Of a stretch of DNA of 64,000 bases, positions 18,215 through 27,329 are shown one piece after another (the first letter of the stretch is position 1; each line of letters starts with the position of its first letter). The notes under the pieces are model-generated. The model saw nothing but the letters and a program-made list of their open reading frames with translations. It made no database searches and was not told the origin of the DNA. Made by a program: the position numbers and the translations under genes. Source of the stretch: Fibrella rubiginis (GTDB lineage: Bacteria; Bacteroidota; Bacteroidia; Cytophagales; Spirosomataceae); assembly GCF_017353185.1 (NCBI RefSeq), contig NZ_JAFMYV010000003.1, forward strand, positions 496,001 through 560,000, in the 5' to 3' direction.

Positions 18215-18907
18215 ATGCGCATCAGCGTCATCATTCCCACCCGAAACGAAGCCACCACCATTGCCCAGGTAGTTGCCGACGCCCGTGCGTTTGGTGGTGA
18301 ACACGTAGCAGAGGTCATTGTTGTTGATGGCGGCAGCACCGACGATACAGTGGCTATTGCCCGGCGGGCGGAAGCTACGGTGCTCAATTCGCCCCAATCG
18401 GGACGTGCCGCACAGATGAACATGGGGGCCCGGCATGCCACCGGCGATATACTCTACTTTGTGCATGCCGATGTGCGCCTGCACCCCGATTTTGTGGTCG
18501 ATATTCACAATGCGCTGGTTAATGGCTACAGCGCGGGGCGATACCGGTTTCGGTTCGATGCCGACTTACCCTGGCTGCTACGGCTCAACAGCTATGCTAC
18601 CCGGTTTGGGGGCGCGGCCAGTCGGGGGGGTGACCAAACGCTTTTTATGAAGCGGTCGCTGTTCAAGCAACTCAATGGATTCGATGAGCGGTATGTAATC
18701 ATGGAAGACTTCGACATGATCCGCCGCATCGAAGCGATTTCCGCTCCGTTTGTGATTATACCCAAAAACGTGATTGTGTCGGCACGCAAATACCAGCGAA
18801 ACGGCTGGCTGCGGGTACAATTGGCCAACCTGCTGGCCGTGATGTTGTTTAGTTGCCACGTACAGCCAATCCATATTGCGCGTACTTATAAACGTTTGTT
18901 ACGGTAG
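18215..18907 (+). CDS. Family 2 glycosyltransferase (TIGR04283-like)
   Basis: GT-A fold glycosyltransferase of 230 residues. The start at 18215 gives MRISVIIPTRNEATTI, the standard nucleotide-binding N-terminus. DGGSTDDT follows, and HADVRLHPDF supplies the DxD-like metal site. EDFDMIRRIE is a likely catalytic-base region. The sequence resembles the TIGR04283 group, named for arsenosugar biosynthesis, but the neighbouring genes give no support for that pathway. It is probably cytoplasmic or peripheral to the inner membrane. Confidence 0.82.
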   Translation: MRISVIIPTRNEATTIAQVVADARAFGGEHVAEVIVVDGGSTDDTVAIARRAEATVLNSPQSGRAAQMNMGARHATGDILYFVHADVRLHPDFVVDIHNALVNGYSAGRYRFRFDADLPWLLRLNSYATRFGGAASRGGDQTLFMKRSLFKQLNGFDERYVIMEDFDMIRRIEAISAPFVIIPKNVIVSARKYQRNGWLRVQLANLLAVMLFSCHVQPIHIARTYKRLLR

Positions 18908-19114
18908 TACGGGTTGGTTCCGCGCTGGCGACCTTGCGTGTGTGCTAACGACTTATACTTAAACTTATGTAAGGCTATTGTATTTATACCTGATAATTTT
19001 CTACGATTTATAAGAATAATTTAATATTCTCGGCCAAATCCTTTCAATCAGCGGGGCTTCTCGGCAATTTTGCTGCCAAAGCAAAATAGAACTATCAACC
19101 AATCTTCATCAATT

Positions 19115-22100
19115 ATGGAGCAATCGCTACGTCGATGCCTCCTGCTTGTGGTGATGCTGGGCCTCTCATTGGGATTGGCGCTGGCACAAAACCGCGAGAT
19201 CAGGGGCAAAGTAACATCCGCCGACAACAACGCCCCTGTGCCCGGTGCCAGCGTGGTTGTATTGGGCAGTTCGCGCGGCACCACCGCCGACGCCGAGGGT
19301 AATTATCGGATTCAGGCCGCCGCCGGGCAAACGCTCCGGTTTAGTTTCATCGGCAGCAAATCGCAGGATAAACTGGTAGGCAACGCCGACGTGATCGACG
19401 TGAGCCTGGCCCCCGACGCAGGCAACCTGAACGAAGTGGTCGTAACGGCCCTGGGTATCAAGCGCGAAAGTCGCCAACTGGGTTATGCCGTGGCGCAGGT
19501 AAAAGGTGATGAATTGGCCGCTTCGCAGCGTGACAATTATATCAACGCATTACAAGGCCGCGTGGCCGGTTTACAAGTGGCTACGTCCAGCGGTATGCCC
19601 GGCTCGTCGTCGTCGGTGCTGATTCGAGGCGTAAACTCCATCAGCAGCAACAACCAGCCACTGTACGTGATCGACGGCATGCCCATCAGCAACAACACCG
19701 CTGCCAGCAACAGCTTTGTGGCCTCTAAAAATTCGGGTACGTCATTCGAGAATCGTACTGTCGATTTTTCGAACCGGGCGCAGGATATTAACCCAAATGA
19801 TATTGAAACAATTACGGTGTTAAAAGGCCCTGAAGCTGCCGCTCTTTACGGCGTGGACGCTGCTAACGGCGCCATTATTATCACCACCAAAAAGGGCCGC
19901 GCCGGGCAGGGGCGTATTAGTTACAGTACGGCCGTGACGGTGCAAAAAACTGGCCCGCTGCCACAAACGCAACGTATCTATGGGCAGGGCAACAACGGCG
20001 TGACGCAAAACAGCAGCTTCAACGCCTTCGGCCCGCGCTACACCGAAGCCGACACACTCTACAATAACGCCGAAGGCTTTTTGCGCACCGGTATTGGGCA
20101 ACGGCATAATCTCGCTTTTGATGGAGGCACCGACAAGTACACTTACCGTTTGTCGGTAGGGTATCTGGACAGCAAGGGCGTGATCCCAACCACAAACCTG
20201 AAGCGGTTGAACGTGACGCTGGGGGGTACGGCTAAGCTCAACGATAAGTTCTCGCTTGAATCAACGATTCAGTATATCAACACCGACAACGTAAAAGTGT
20301 CGAAGGGCGTAAACAGCTTCTTGCTGGGTATGCTGGCCTGGCCTGCCGACGACAACATGAGCCAGTACATCGACCCGGTAACAGGCCTGCGCAGGAAAGT
20401 GACTACCGGTAATTCGGAAATTGAGAATCCTTATTTCGATGTCAATAAAAACCAACTGCGTGATCGCATCAACCGGGCTATTACTAACATTGGTCTGAAT
20501 TATAATTTTGCTGACTGGCTGACCTTCACGGGTCGTGTGGGGCTGGACGTGTACTCGGCCAACTACCTTATCAAATACCACCCCGAATCGAACCGGGCGG
20601 GTGGCGTTATTGCTGGTGCGCTGGATCAGGCTACCGACAACGGGCGCGTGTTTACAGGTCAGTATTTCCTAACGGCTAAAAAGCAGTTTGGCAAACTGAG
20701 TACCTCTTTCCGGGTAGGACAAGCACTCTACGATAATGAAACAAACGTACTGGCCACGCGGGGCGAAAAATTCCAAAACCCGGAGTTTACGTCGATCAAT
20801 AATACTGATCCGCTCACCCAGAAATCGCTCTCGACGCTGACGCAACGGCGGCTGATTGGTGCCTTCGGCGACGTGACAGTGGGCTATAACGACCTGCTGT
20901 TTTTGACCGTAACGGGCCGTAATGACTGGTCAAGCACGTTTCCAGCGGCCAACCGGTCGTTCTTCTACCCTTCAGCCTCCCTGGGCTTTGTATTCACCGA
21001 CCTTATTCCCGACAGTGGCCTTAAGCGGGCGCTGAGCTACGGCAAATTCCGTATTTCGATGGCGCAGGTAGGCAAGGAAGCGCCGGTATACGGTACATCA
21101 GCAGCCTACGAAAGCCAGACTACCACAGGTGGTGGATTCAGCTATGGCTTCACAGCTCCCAATCCTTATCTGAAGCCAGAAAAAGTCAACTCGTTTGAAA
21201 CGGGCTTTGAAACCAAGTTTTTCAACGGCCGGTTGGGTATCGACGCGGCCTATTACAAGACTACCAGCCGCGACCAGATCATCCAGAACCTGCGTATCAG
21301 CTACGGCACCGGCTTTATTCTGAAAACGATCAATGGTGGCAGCCTCTACAATGAAGGCGTGGAAATTTCGCTGACGGGCGAACCCGTTCGTCGGCCCAAC
21401 TTCTCATGGTTTACGACGCTGAATTTCGCCAAGACCAACAGTAAGCTCGAAACCCTGCCCAACGATTTGCAGGAATACTACAACTCCGACACCTGGGCGT
21501 CGGGCAACGTACGTAATGGCGTACGGCTGGGGTCGCCGCTGACGACCATGACAGGCAACACCTACGTGCGCAACAACAACGGCGACATTCTGGTAAGCCC
21601 GCTCACAGGCCTGCCCCTAACCGAAACCGTTTGGCGCATTGTGGGCGACCGCAACCCCGATTTTGTGATGGGCTTCCTGAATACGCTTACCTACAAGGCC
21701 TTGACCCTGAGCGTATTGCTCGATATTCGCAAAGGTGGCGATGTATATAATGGTACCGAATCATTTTTGTACAACCTGGGTCTGAGCCGCAATACACTAG
21801 ATCGCGAAACGCCGCGCGTGTTCCGGGGGGTGCTGAAAGATGGGCTGGAAAACACAGCCACGCCTACACCCAACAATATTCAGGTGACGCCCTATTACAA
21901 CAATGCCTACTATACGTCGATCTCTGACGAAACGTTTATCGAGCGTAAAATCAACTGGTTGCGGCTTAAAGAAGTGACCCTACGGTATGCCGTGCCATCG
22001 TCAGTATTGAGCAACTCACGGGTGTTTAAGTCAGCCAACGTATTTGTTACGGGTACCGACCTGTTGCTGCTGACCAACTACACCGGTGGCGACCCCGGCG

Positions 22101-22207
22101 TAAACACCACCAATGCCGCCACGGGCGGGTCGGGCGGATTTGGGTTCGATTTTGGCAACCTGCCCCTGCCACGCGTCTTCAACGTAGGTATCAACGTAGG
22201 ATTTTAA
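19115..22207 (+). CDS. SusC/RagA-family TonB-linked outer-membrane transporter
   Basis: Second SusC-like transporter, 1030 residues. The start at 19115 gives the signal peptide MEQSLRRCLLLVVMLGLSLG. A regulatory domain (IRGKVTSADNNAPVPGASVV) is followed by the plug (VVVTALGIKRESRQLGYAV; LYVIDGMPISNN). The barrel ends in GINVGF. It is followed after five bases by its SusD partner. The two SusC proteins in this window differ in their plug motifs and pair with different SusD subfamilies, so they are not a recent duplication. Confidence 0.95.
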   Translation: MEQSLRRCLLLVVMLGLSLGLALAQNREIRGKVTSADNNAPVPGASVVVLGSSRGTTADAEGNYRIQAAAGQTLRFSFIGSKSQDKLVGNADVIDVSLAPDAGNLNEVVVTALGIKRESRQLGYAVAQVKGDELAASQRDNYINALQGRVAGLQVATSSGMPGSSSSVLIRGVNSISSNNQPLYVIDGMPISNNTAASNSFVASKNSGTSFENRTVDFSNRAQDINPNDIETITVLKGPEAAALYGVDAANGAIIITTKKGRAGQGRISYSTAVTVQKTGPLPQTQRIYGQGNNGVTQNSSFNAFGPRYTEADTLYNNAEGFLRTGIGQRHNLAFDGGTDKYTYRLSVGYLDSKGVIPTTNLKRLNVTLGGTAKLNDKFSLESTIQYINTDNVKVSKGVNSFLLGMLAWPADDNMSQYIDPVTGLRRKVTTGNSEIENPYFDVNKNQLRDRINRAITNIGLNYNFADWLTFTGRVGLDVYSANYLIKYHPESNRAGGVIAGALDQATDNGRVFTGQYFLTAKKQFGKLSTSFRVGQALYDNETNVLATRGEKFQNPEFTSINNTDPLTQKSLSTLTQRRLIGAFGDVTVGYNDLLFLTVTGRNDWSSTFPAANRSFFYPSASLGFVFTDLIPDSGLKRALSYGKFRISMAQVGKEAPVYGTSAAYESQTTTGGGFSYGFTAPNPYLKPEKVNSFETGFETKFFNGRLGIDAAYYKTTSRDQIIQNLRISYGTGFILKTINGGSLYNEGVEISLTGEPVRRPNFSWFTTLNFAKTNSKLETLPNDLQEYYNSDTWASGNVRNGVRLGSPLTTMTGNTYVRNNNGDILVSPLTGLPLTETVWRIVGDRNPDFVMGFLNTLTYKALTLSVLLDIRKGGDVYNGTESFLYNLGLSRNTLDRETPRVFRGVLKDGLENTATPTPNNIQVTPYYNNAYYTSISDETFIERKINWLRLKEVTLRYAVPSSVLSNSRVFKSANVFVTGTDLLLLTNYTGGDPGVNTTNAATGGSGGFGFDFGNLPLPRVFNVGINVGF

Positions 22208-22212
22208 TCACC

Positions 22213-23754
22213 ATGAAAATCAAGTCATATTTTGCCTTCCTCGTAGCGGGGATGGCCCTGATGCTGAGCAGTTGCAACGACTACCTAGACATCAACAAAA
22301 ACCCAAATAACCCCGACGTGGTGGAGGCGGCCCTGTTGCTGGCACCCATCCAGAACCAGTATGCGCTGGGCATTCAGTTCGATGCGCGATTCATTGGGCG
22401 GTATGTGCAAAATTTCCAGGCCACTGGCTCCGGCGACCGCTGGGATCTGCACGGCTACCTACCCGCTTCCGACAACGGTGGCGACCTATGGCGGAACGTG
22501 TACTGGCGCGGGGGGCGCAACAACATCAACCTCGTCGACGATGCGCGGGCGGGGCAGAAGTGGGACTACCTCGGCGTGGGTTTGATTATGCAGGCGTGGG
22601 GCTTTCAGATGCTGACCGACATTCACGGCGAAATCATCTTGGATGAAGCTTACGACCAAGACCCGAATAAGAATACCTTCAACTACAACACGCAGCCAGA
22701 GGTATATGCCAAAGTACCGCAACTGCTCACCGAAGCCATCACGAACCTGAACCGCAACGACGGCAAAGTATCGCAGGTACAACTGGCCCGCGGCGACGTG
22801 ATTTATAAGGGTGACCGGACCAAGTGGAAACGGTTTGCCTACGGTCTGCTGGCTATCAACGCACACCACTTGTCGAACAAAAAGGGCACCTACAGCCCCG
22901 ACAAGGTGATTCAGTATGTAGATAGTGCCTTTGTAGATAATAACGATGACGCCGTTTTCACCTTCAACGGCCTTAGCACCGCCGATGCCAGTTTCTTTGG
23001 ACCAGTGCGGCAAAATCTGATGCCCTACGCCCAATCAGCGTTTATTCTACGGTTATTGGATGGATCCGTGTTCACCGGTGCCAAAGACCCCCGACTACCC
23101 ATCATGCTGGCTCCCAGCGGCGATGGTAACTATCGGGGCCTCAACCCTGGTCAGGGGCAGTCGACAGCAGCAAGCGTACCTACCAACGTTCGGGTGGTAA
23201 ATCCGTGGGGTACAGCCATTAACGTAAATCCGCCGGTGGGCACCACGGGCCGTTTTATCTTCACCGACAAAGGGCCTTTTCCACTGATGACCTTCGCGCA
23301 GCTGCAGTTCATTAAAGCCGAAGCCGCGTTTATCAAGGGCGATAAGGCCACGGCATTGGCAGCCTACAAAAAAGGCATTGAAGCGCACATGAGTGCCTAT
23401 TACGTGAACACGCCTGCCGCCGACCGTGCCGCTTATCTGGCTAACCCGGCGGTGGTGCCTGCTACGGCAGGTGCGCTGACGCTCAACCAGATCATGTTGC
23501 AGAAATACATTGCGCAGTGGGGCTGGGGTTTCCTGGAACAGTGGGCCGACATGCGTCGCTACAACTACAGCGCCGACGTGTTTACTTCCCTGGTATTGCC
23601 CACTACGCTCTACCAGGATAACAACAATAAACCCGTGCAACGGTTACGCCCGCGCTACAACTCGGAGTATGTCTGGAACATTCCGGCCCTGACTAAAATC
23701 GGCGGGTTCGAACTCGATTTTCACACCAAACCCGTCTGGTTTACACAACCTTAA
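22213..23754 (+). CDS. SusD-like lipoprotein (SusD-like_2 type)
   Basis: Outer-membrane substrate-binding lipoprotein of 513 residues, translated right after its SusC partner. The lipobox is MLSSC, followed by NDYLDINKNPNNP, a hallmark of the SusD-like_2 subfamily. The C-terminal GWGFLEQWADMRRYNY also fits. It probably forms the lid of the SusC barrel. A hairpin follows its stop codon, before the DUF4397 gene. Confidence 0.93.
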   Translation: MKIKSYFAFLVAGMALMLSSCNDYLDINKNPNNPDVVEAALLLAPIQNQYALGIQFDARFIGRYVQNFQATGSGDRWDLHGYLPASDNGGDLWRNVYWRGGRNNINLVDDARAGQKWDYLGVGLIMQAWGFQMLTDIHGEIILDEAYDQDPNKNTFNYNTQPEVYAKVPQLLTEAITNLNRNDGKVSQVQLARGDVIYKGDRTKWKRFAYGLLAINAHHLSNKKGTYSPDKVIQYVDSAFVDNNDDAVFTFNGLSTADASFFGPVRQNLMPYAQSAFILRLLDGSVFTGAKDPRLPIMLAPSGDGNYRGLNPGQGQSTAASVPTNVRVVNPWGTAINVNPPVGTTGRFIFTDKGPFPLMTFAQLQFIKAEAAFIKGDKATALAAYKKGIEAHMSAYYVNTPAADRAAYLANPAVVPATAGALTLNQIMLQKYIAQWGWGFLEQWADMRRYNYSADVFTSLVLPTTLYQDNNNKPVQRLRPRYNSEYVWNIPALTKIGGFELDFHTKPVWFTQP

Positions 23755-23758
23755 ATGA

Positions 23759-23850
23759 GTTCAAGGTTCAACGTCTAAGGTTAAAAGTTGCTTCGCATGT
23801 AATATGCGGAGCGCGAAGCAACCTTTAAGCTTAGACGTTGAACCTTGAAC
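23759..23850. repeat. 38-bp inverted repeat (two mismatches), AACGTCTAA family
   Basis: Bases 23759-23796 pair with 23813-23850 with two mismatches; the loop is 16 bases. The arms share the style GTTCAACGTCTAA..GTTGCTTCGC with the hairpins at 1100 and 58018. It separates susD from the DUF4397 gene on the same strand and ends ten bases before the latter's start codon. Confidence 0.72.
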
Positions 23851-23859
23851 TTCTCTTCC

Positions 23860-24645
23860 ATGAAGCACTTCATTTACGTCCTTATCGCGGCTGGCACAGT
23901 GCTGGCATCATGCGAAAAAAATACGCTGAGCATTCCCGTCGACCCGGTTACGTCGGGGGCACGGCTGAAAGTGATTAACGCCGCTCCTGACTTGCCGGGT
24001 GGCGTGGAGGTGGCCGCCAATGGCCGCAAGCTGAGCGCCTATACGCCCATTGGAGCCTCTACCAGTAGCCCTGGTATTGTGGGGGGAATCACGTTTGGCA
24101 ATTCGTTTCCGTCGATAAGCTCAAACTACGTGGTGGTCACGCCAGGTGCACTGTCGCTGAGCCTAACCTCGCCTGCTACCACAACAGTTAACAGCGCCAC
24201 GGCCATTGGTACAGCCTCGGTTACGCTCGAAGACAATAAGTACTACTCATTGGTGGTGTCGGGTACGGGTGTGCAGCCGGAAACGTTTCTGGTCAATGAT
24301 GACTTCAGTCAGGCCACATCATCAAACCGGTTTTATGTTCGATTCATGAACTTGATTCCCAACGGCCCCACAAGTTACGATTTAGGCCTGCTGGGTGCTG
24401 ATGGCAAAACGGTGACGCCGCTAGTGCAGAACATTCCCTACAAAACCGCTACTGCGTTTATCCCCGTCGACGTGGCTAATGGGGCTACGCTGGTGTTGCG
24501 TGGAAGTGGCAGTGCGGCCAACATCGGGGCCAACTACGTGTTCACTAACCTGACAAACGGGCGGGTGTTTACCGTGTTTGCCCGCGGTGTTTTCGGCCGA
24601 ACCGGCGCGCAGGCGCCTGCGCTTAACGGATACATAAATCGCTAG
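23860..24645 (+). CDS. DUF4397-domain lipoprotein
   Basis: Lipoprotein of 261 residues. The start at 23860 gives MKHFIYVLIAAGTVLASC, with lipid Cys18; a five-residue longer start is less likely. The rest is beta-rich, with a DUF4397-like opening (LKVINAAPDLPGGVEVAANG) and a second repeat-like half (YVRFMNLIPNGPTSYDLGLLG). It follows the SusC/SusD pair, separated by a hairpin, and may act with it at the cell surface. Its role is unknown. Confidence 0.75.
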   Translation: MKHFIYVLIAAGTVLASCEKNTLSIPVDPVTSGARLKVINAAPDLPGGVEVAANGRKLSAYTPIGASTSSPGIVGGITFGNSFPSISSNYVVVTPGALSLSLTSPATTTVNSATAIGTASVTLEDNKYYSLVVSGTGVQPETFLVNDDFSQATSSNRFYVRFMNLIPNGPTSYDLGLLGADGKTVTPLVQNIPYKTATAFIPVDVANGATLVLRGSGSAANIGANYVFTNLTNGRVFTVFARGVFGRTGAQAPALNGYINR

Positions 24646-24731
24646 GCCCTCTCTGCGCATCAACCCAGATCGACGGGGCTGGGCCTTTGCCTCACAAGCC
24701 TAAAACAATACCGTTCGTTGTCTGCTTAGGA

Positions 24732-24781
24732 AAGCAATTCATCAGTCTATTGAAATAATAGGTTGCTGAGTTGCTTTTTTT
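24732..24781 (+). terminator. Probable intrinsic terminator after the DUF4397 gene
   Basis: An imperfect stem brings AAGCAA (24732) and TTGCTT (24771) together, with inner CTATT/AATAG pairing. It is followed by a run of seven Ts. It ends 15 bases before the dehydrogenase start. Confidence 0.5.
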
Positions 24782-24795
24782 AATTCACGCAACGC

Positions 24796-25896
24796 ATGGA
24801 AACGACCAAAACAAAAGCTTACGGAGCCAGCCGCTCACTCATCAATTCGTTCAACATGGTGTCGCGCATGAACATCGAGCGCGACAAGCCCAAAGCCGAC
24901 GAAGTAGCGATTGATATTCTGTACTGCGGCGTGTGCCACTCCGATCTGCACCAGATCAAAAACGACTGGGGCAATACGCTCTATCCCTGCGTGCCGGGCC
25001 ACGAAATTGTGGGGAAAGTCAGTGCCGTAGGTCTCAACGTAACAACGTATAAAGTAGGCGATACCGTGGGCGTGGGCTGCATGATCGACTCGTGCGGGCA
25101 GTGCGCTTCCTGCCAGGAAGGAGTGCAGCAATACTGCGAAGGTCCGTCGAGTTTTCTGGCTACCTACAACGGGTTTCAACAACCCAACCCACTGGAAATC
25201 AATAAGAAAAATACATTCGGCGGTTTCTCGACGTCGATCGTCGTAAAGGAGTCGTTTGTGTTGCGCATTCCCGACAAGCTCGACATTAAAGCTGCCGCGC
25301 CGATCCTGTGCGCGGGTGTGACGACCTATTCGCCAATGAAACACTGGGGCGTGAAAGCCGGTGATAAGGTAGGCGTGGTGGGCCTGGGCGGGCTGGGCCA
25401 TATGGCCGTGCAGCTGGCTAAAGCTATGGGTGCCGAGGTGACGGTCATCACCAGCACCGAGACCAAAAAAGGCGCCGCCGAGGCCCTGGGTGCCCACCAC
25501 GTAATTTTGTCGAGCGACATTAAGGCCATGAACGCCGCCGAGCTTTCCCTGAATTTCATCCTGAGCACGATCCCTGACCCCTACGACATCAACGAGTATA
25601 TCAAGCTCCTCAAGCGCGACGGCTCTCTGGTGGTGGTGGGTGTGCTGGCACCGTTCTCGAAAGCCACCAACAACATGGAGGTGGCATTGCACCGCCGGTC
25701 GGTGGCGGGGTCGTTGATTGGCAGTATCCAGGAAACGCAGGAGGTGCTCGATTTCTGCGCCGAGCATAACCTGGCCCCCGAAATTGAACTGATCCCCATT
25801 CAGGCCGTCAACCAGGCCTTCGACCGCATGGAAAAAGAAGACGTCCGCTTCCGGTTCGTCATCGACATGCAAACCCTGAAAAGTGAAGCGGAATGA
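24796..25896 (+). CDS. Zinc-dependent NAD(P) alcohol dehydrogenase (cinnamyl-alcohol/YahK type)
   Basis: Medium-chain alcohol dehydrogenase of 366 residues that probably reduces aldehydes or oxidises primary alcohols with NAD(P)H. Catalytic zinc ligands are seen in CGVCHSDLH and GHEIVG. The structural zinc site has closely spaced cysteines (CGQCASCQEGVQQYC), and the Rossmann motif is GLGGLGHMAVQLAKAMG. The cytosolic fold and normal length fit the YahK/AdhA-like subgroup. It lies alone between terminator-like hairpins. Confidence 0.92.
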   Translation: METTKTKAYGASRSLINSFNMVSRMNIERDKPKADEVAIDILYCGVCHSDLHQIKNDWGNTLYPCVPGHEIVGKVSAVGLNVTTYKVGDTVGVGCMIDSCGQCASCQEGVQQYCEGPSSFLATYNGFQQPNPLEINKKNTFGGFSTSIVVKESFVLRIPDKLDIKAAAPILCAGVTTYSPMKHWGVKAGDKVGVVGLGGLGHMAVQLAKAMGAEVTVITSTETKKGAAEALGAHHVILSSDIKAMNAAELSLNFILSTIPDPYDINEYIKLLKRDGSLVVVGVLAPFSKATNNMEVALHRRSVAGSLIGSIQETQEVLDFCAEHNLAPEIELIPIQAVNQAFDRMEKEDVRFRFVIDMQTLKSEAE

Positions 25897-25904
25897 AGGA
25901 GTGA

Positions 25905-25968
25905 GCAGTGGGCAGTAGCAGTAGGCAGTGGCTGACGCAAGCCCACTGCCACTGCCACTGCCCACTGC
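25905..25968. terminator. Inverted repeat of the GGCAGTAGGCAG type
   Basis: Bases 25905-25931 pair with 25943-25968 (27 versus 26 bases, one gap and one adjacent substitution). Arms are built from repeated GGCAGT units. The loop CTGACGCAAGC is nearly the same as in the hairpin at 8392-8437. It lies after the dehydrogenase gene. Confidence 0.68.
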
Positions 25969-26009
25969 CGTTGCTAAACCCTACGCCGCCTTTCCACGTA
26001 TAGAGCTAT

Positions 26010-27131
26010 ATGCTCAACGCGCTACTGCTCATTACCTGCCTGCTTACCCCACCCGATTCGGTGCCGCCCAAACGATTCAGTTTGCTCCCGTTGCCGGTGG
26101 TGTATTATACGCCCGAAACACGCTTTGGCTATGGGTTTGCGCCCACGGCTACGTTCCGGTTTCGCGGCGACACAGGCCAAAACGTGCGGCCGTCGCAGGT
26201 CACGCTGGGGGCGGTTTACACCCAGAATAAGCAGTTGCTGCTGTACCTGCCGTTCCAGATTTTCTACAAAAACAACCGGTATTTCGCTAATGGTGAGCTG
26301 GGTTATTACAAATACAACTACTTCTTTTTCGGGCTGGGTCAGCGCGAAGTACCTAACGAACTCTACGGCGTTGATTTTCCCCGAATACGCGTCAACGTCT
26401 TCCGGCGAGTGAGTCAACCAGCTGCTAACCAGCGCACAGTGGCAGGGCAACCGCCGTCGGCGCGGGGATTGTATGTGGGGCTGCGCTACCAATATGAGCA
26501 CTACGTCATCACCAGCACTACCCCCGACGGGCTGCTGGCATCGGGTGCGGTGCCGGGTGGAGCTGGTAGCATTTTGTCGGGCGTGGGGACGGGGCTGTTC
26601 TACGATTCGCGGAATAACGTATTCTACCCCAGCCAGGGCATGGTGGCCGATTTCTCATTCCTGAGTCAGGGTAGTGCCGTAGGTAGTCAGGTGCGGTACG
26701 ATCGCTGGGTGGGCGACGTGTCGACGTATCATCCGCTCAATCGCCGACTCACCCTGGCGCTGAACTACGTGCTCAGCGTGACCACTGGTGGACAGGCTCC
26801 GTTCAACGCGCTGTCACTCCTGGGCGGCACCAAACGGGGGCGGGGTTTCTACGAAGGCCGCTACCGCGATGACAACCTCGCTCTGTTGCAGGCCGAACTG
26901 CGCCTGAATGTCTGGAACCGGCTAGGTGTCGTTGGCTTTGGCTCAGTGGGTGCGCTGGGTAACCAACATGATTTTCTGCGGCTGAACCAACCCAAAGCGG
27001 CTTACGGTGCGGGCCTGCGCATCCGCGTCAACCGCGACCTCGTCAACCTCCGCCTCGACTATGGTCGTGGCCTCCCCTACACCGGCGTCGGCTCCAGCGG
27101 CGTGTACCTGACCATCGGCGAAGCGTTTTAA
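26010..27131 (+). CDS. BamA/TamA-like outer-membrane barrel protein
   Basis: Protein of 373 residues with the C-terminal barrel of the Omp85/bacterial surface antigen family. It has a short, weak hydrophobic N-terminus (MLNALLLITCLLTPP) and no visible POTRA domains. Many barrel strands follow; LLGGTKRGRGFYEGRYRDDN corresponds to the conserved loop-6 RGF/Y motif of Omp85 proteins. The last residue is Phe (GEAF). It is too small to be the essential BamA and is better seen as a secreted-barrel member of unknown job. Confidence 0.8.
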   Translation: MLNALLLITCLLTPPDSVPPKRFSLLPLPVVYYTPETRFGYGFAPTATFRFRGDTGQNVRPSQVTLGAVYTQNKQLLLYLPFQIFYKNNRYFANGELGYYKYNYFFFGLGQREVPNELYGVDFPRIRVNVFRRVSQPAANQRTVAGQPPSARGLYVGLRYQYEHYVITSTTPDGLLASGAVPGGAGSILSGVGTGLFYDSRNNVFYPSQGMVADFSFLSQGSAVGSQVRYDRWVGDVSTYHPLNRRLTLALNYVLSVTTGGQAPFNALSLLGGTKRGRGFYEGRYRDDNLALLQAELRLNVWNRLGVVGFGSVGALGNQHDFLRLNQPKAAYGAGLRIRVNRDLVNLRLDYGRGLPYTGVGSSGVYLTIGEAF

Positions 27132-27180
27132 GCGGTCGGTGCCTAACTGCCTTCTTCGTTGTGTGACTGCCGCCACTTTG

Positions 27181-27227
27181 TCCCCCTTTTATGGGACGCG
27201 GCGACGTACCCCTACCTGGTACGTTTG
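27181..27227 (+). promoter_or_regulatory. Candidate T6SS promoter: 16-bp motif plus -7 element
   Basis: The motif TCCCCCTTTTATGGGA occupies 27181-27196. After a 23-base spacer comes TACGTTTG (27220-27227), a perfect TAnnTTTG -7 element of Bacteroidota. No TTTG lies at the normal -33 distance. The 16-bp motif recurs, with one substitution and a 22-base spacer, at 43727 upstream of the envelope operon. Its ends are complementary (TCCC/GGGA), which fits a dimeric activator or an alternative sigma factor. Transcription would start near 27234, about 95 bases before tssH. Confidence 0.6.
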
Positions 27228-27329
27228 TCATGAGCAAAGAGCAGAGAGCTTGGAGCGACGAGCAGCGGCTACCGCCCACTCCTTGCCCCCGGCCCTTTGC
27301 CCTGGCCAGATCCACATCTTCCTGTTATC

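Noticed and set aside
18215..18907. Assignment to arsenosugar biosynthesis
   Set aside because: Only the family name suggests it; no radical-SAM or arsenic-related genes are nearby.
24835..25965. Long minus-strand open frame (376 codons) opposite the alcohol dehydrogenase
   Set aside because: It is a mirror of a clear dehydrogenase in GC-rich DNA. Its translation is His/Val/Gly-rich with no family features.
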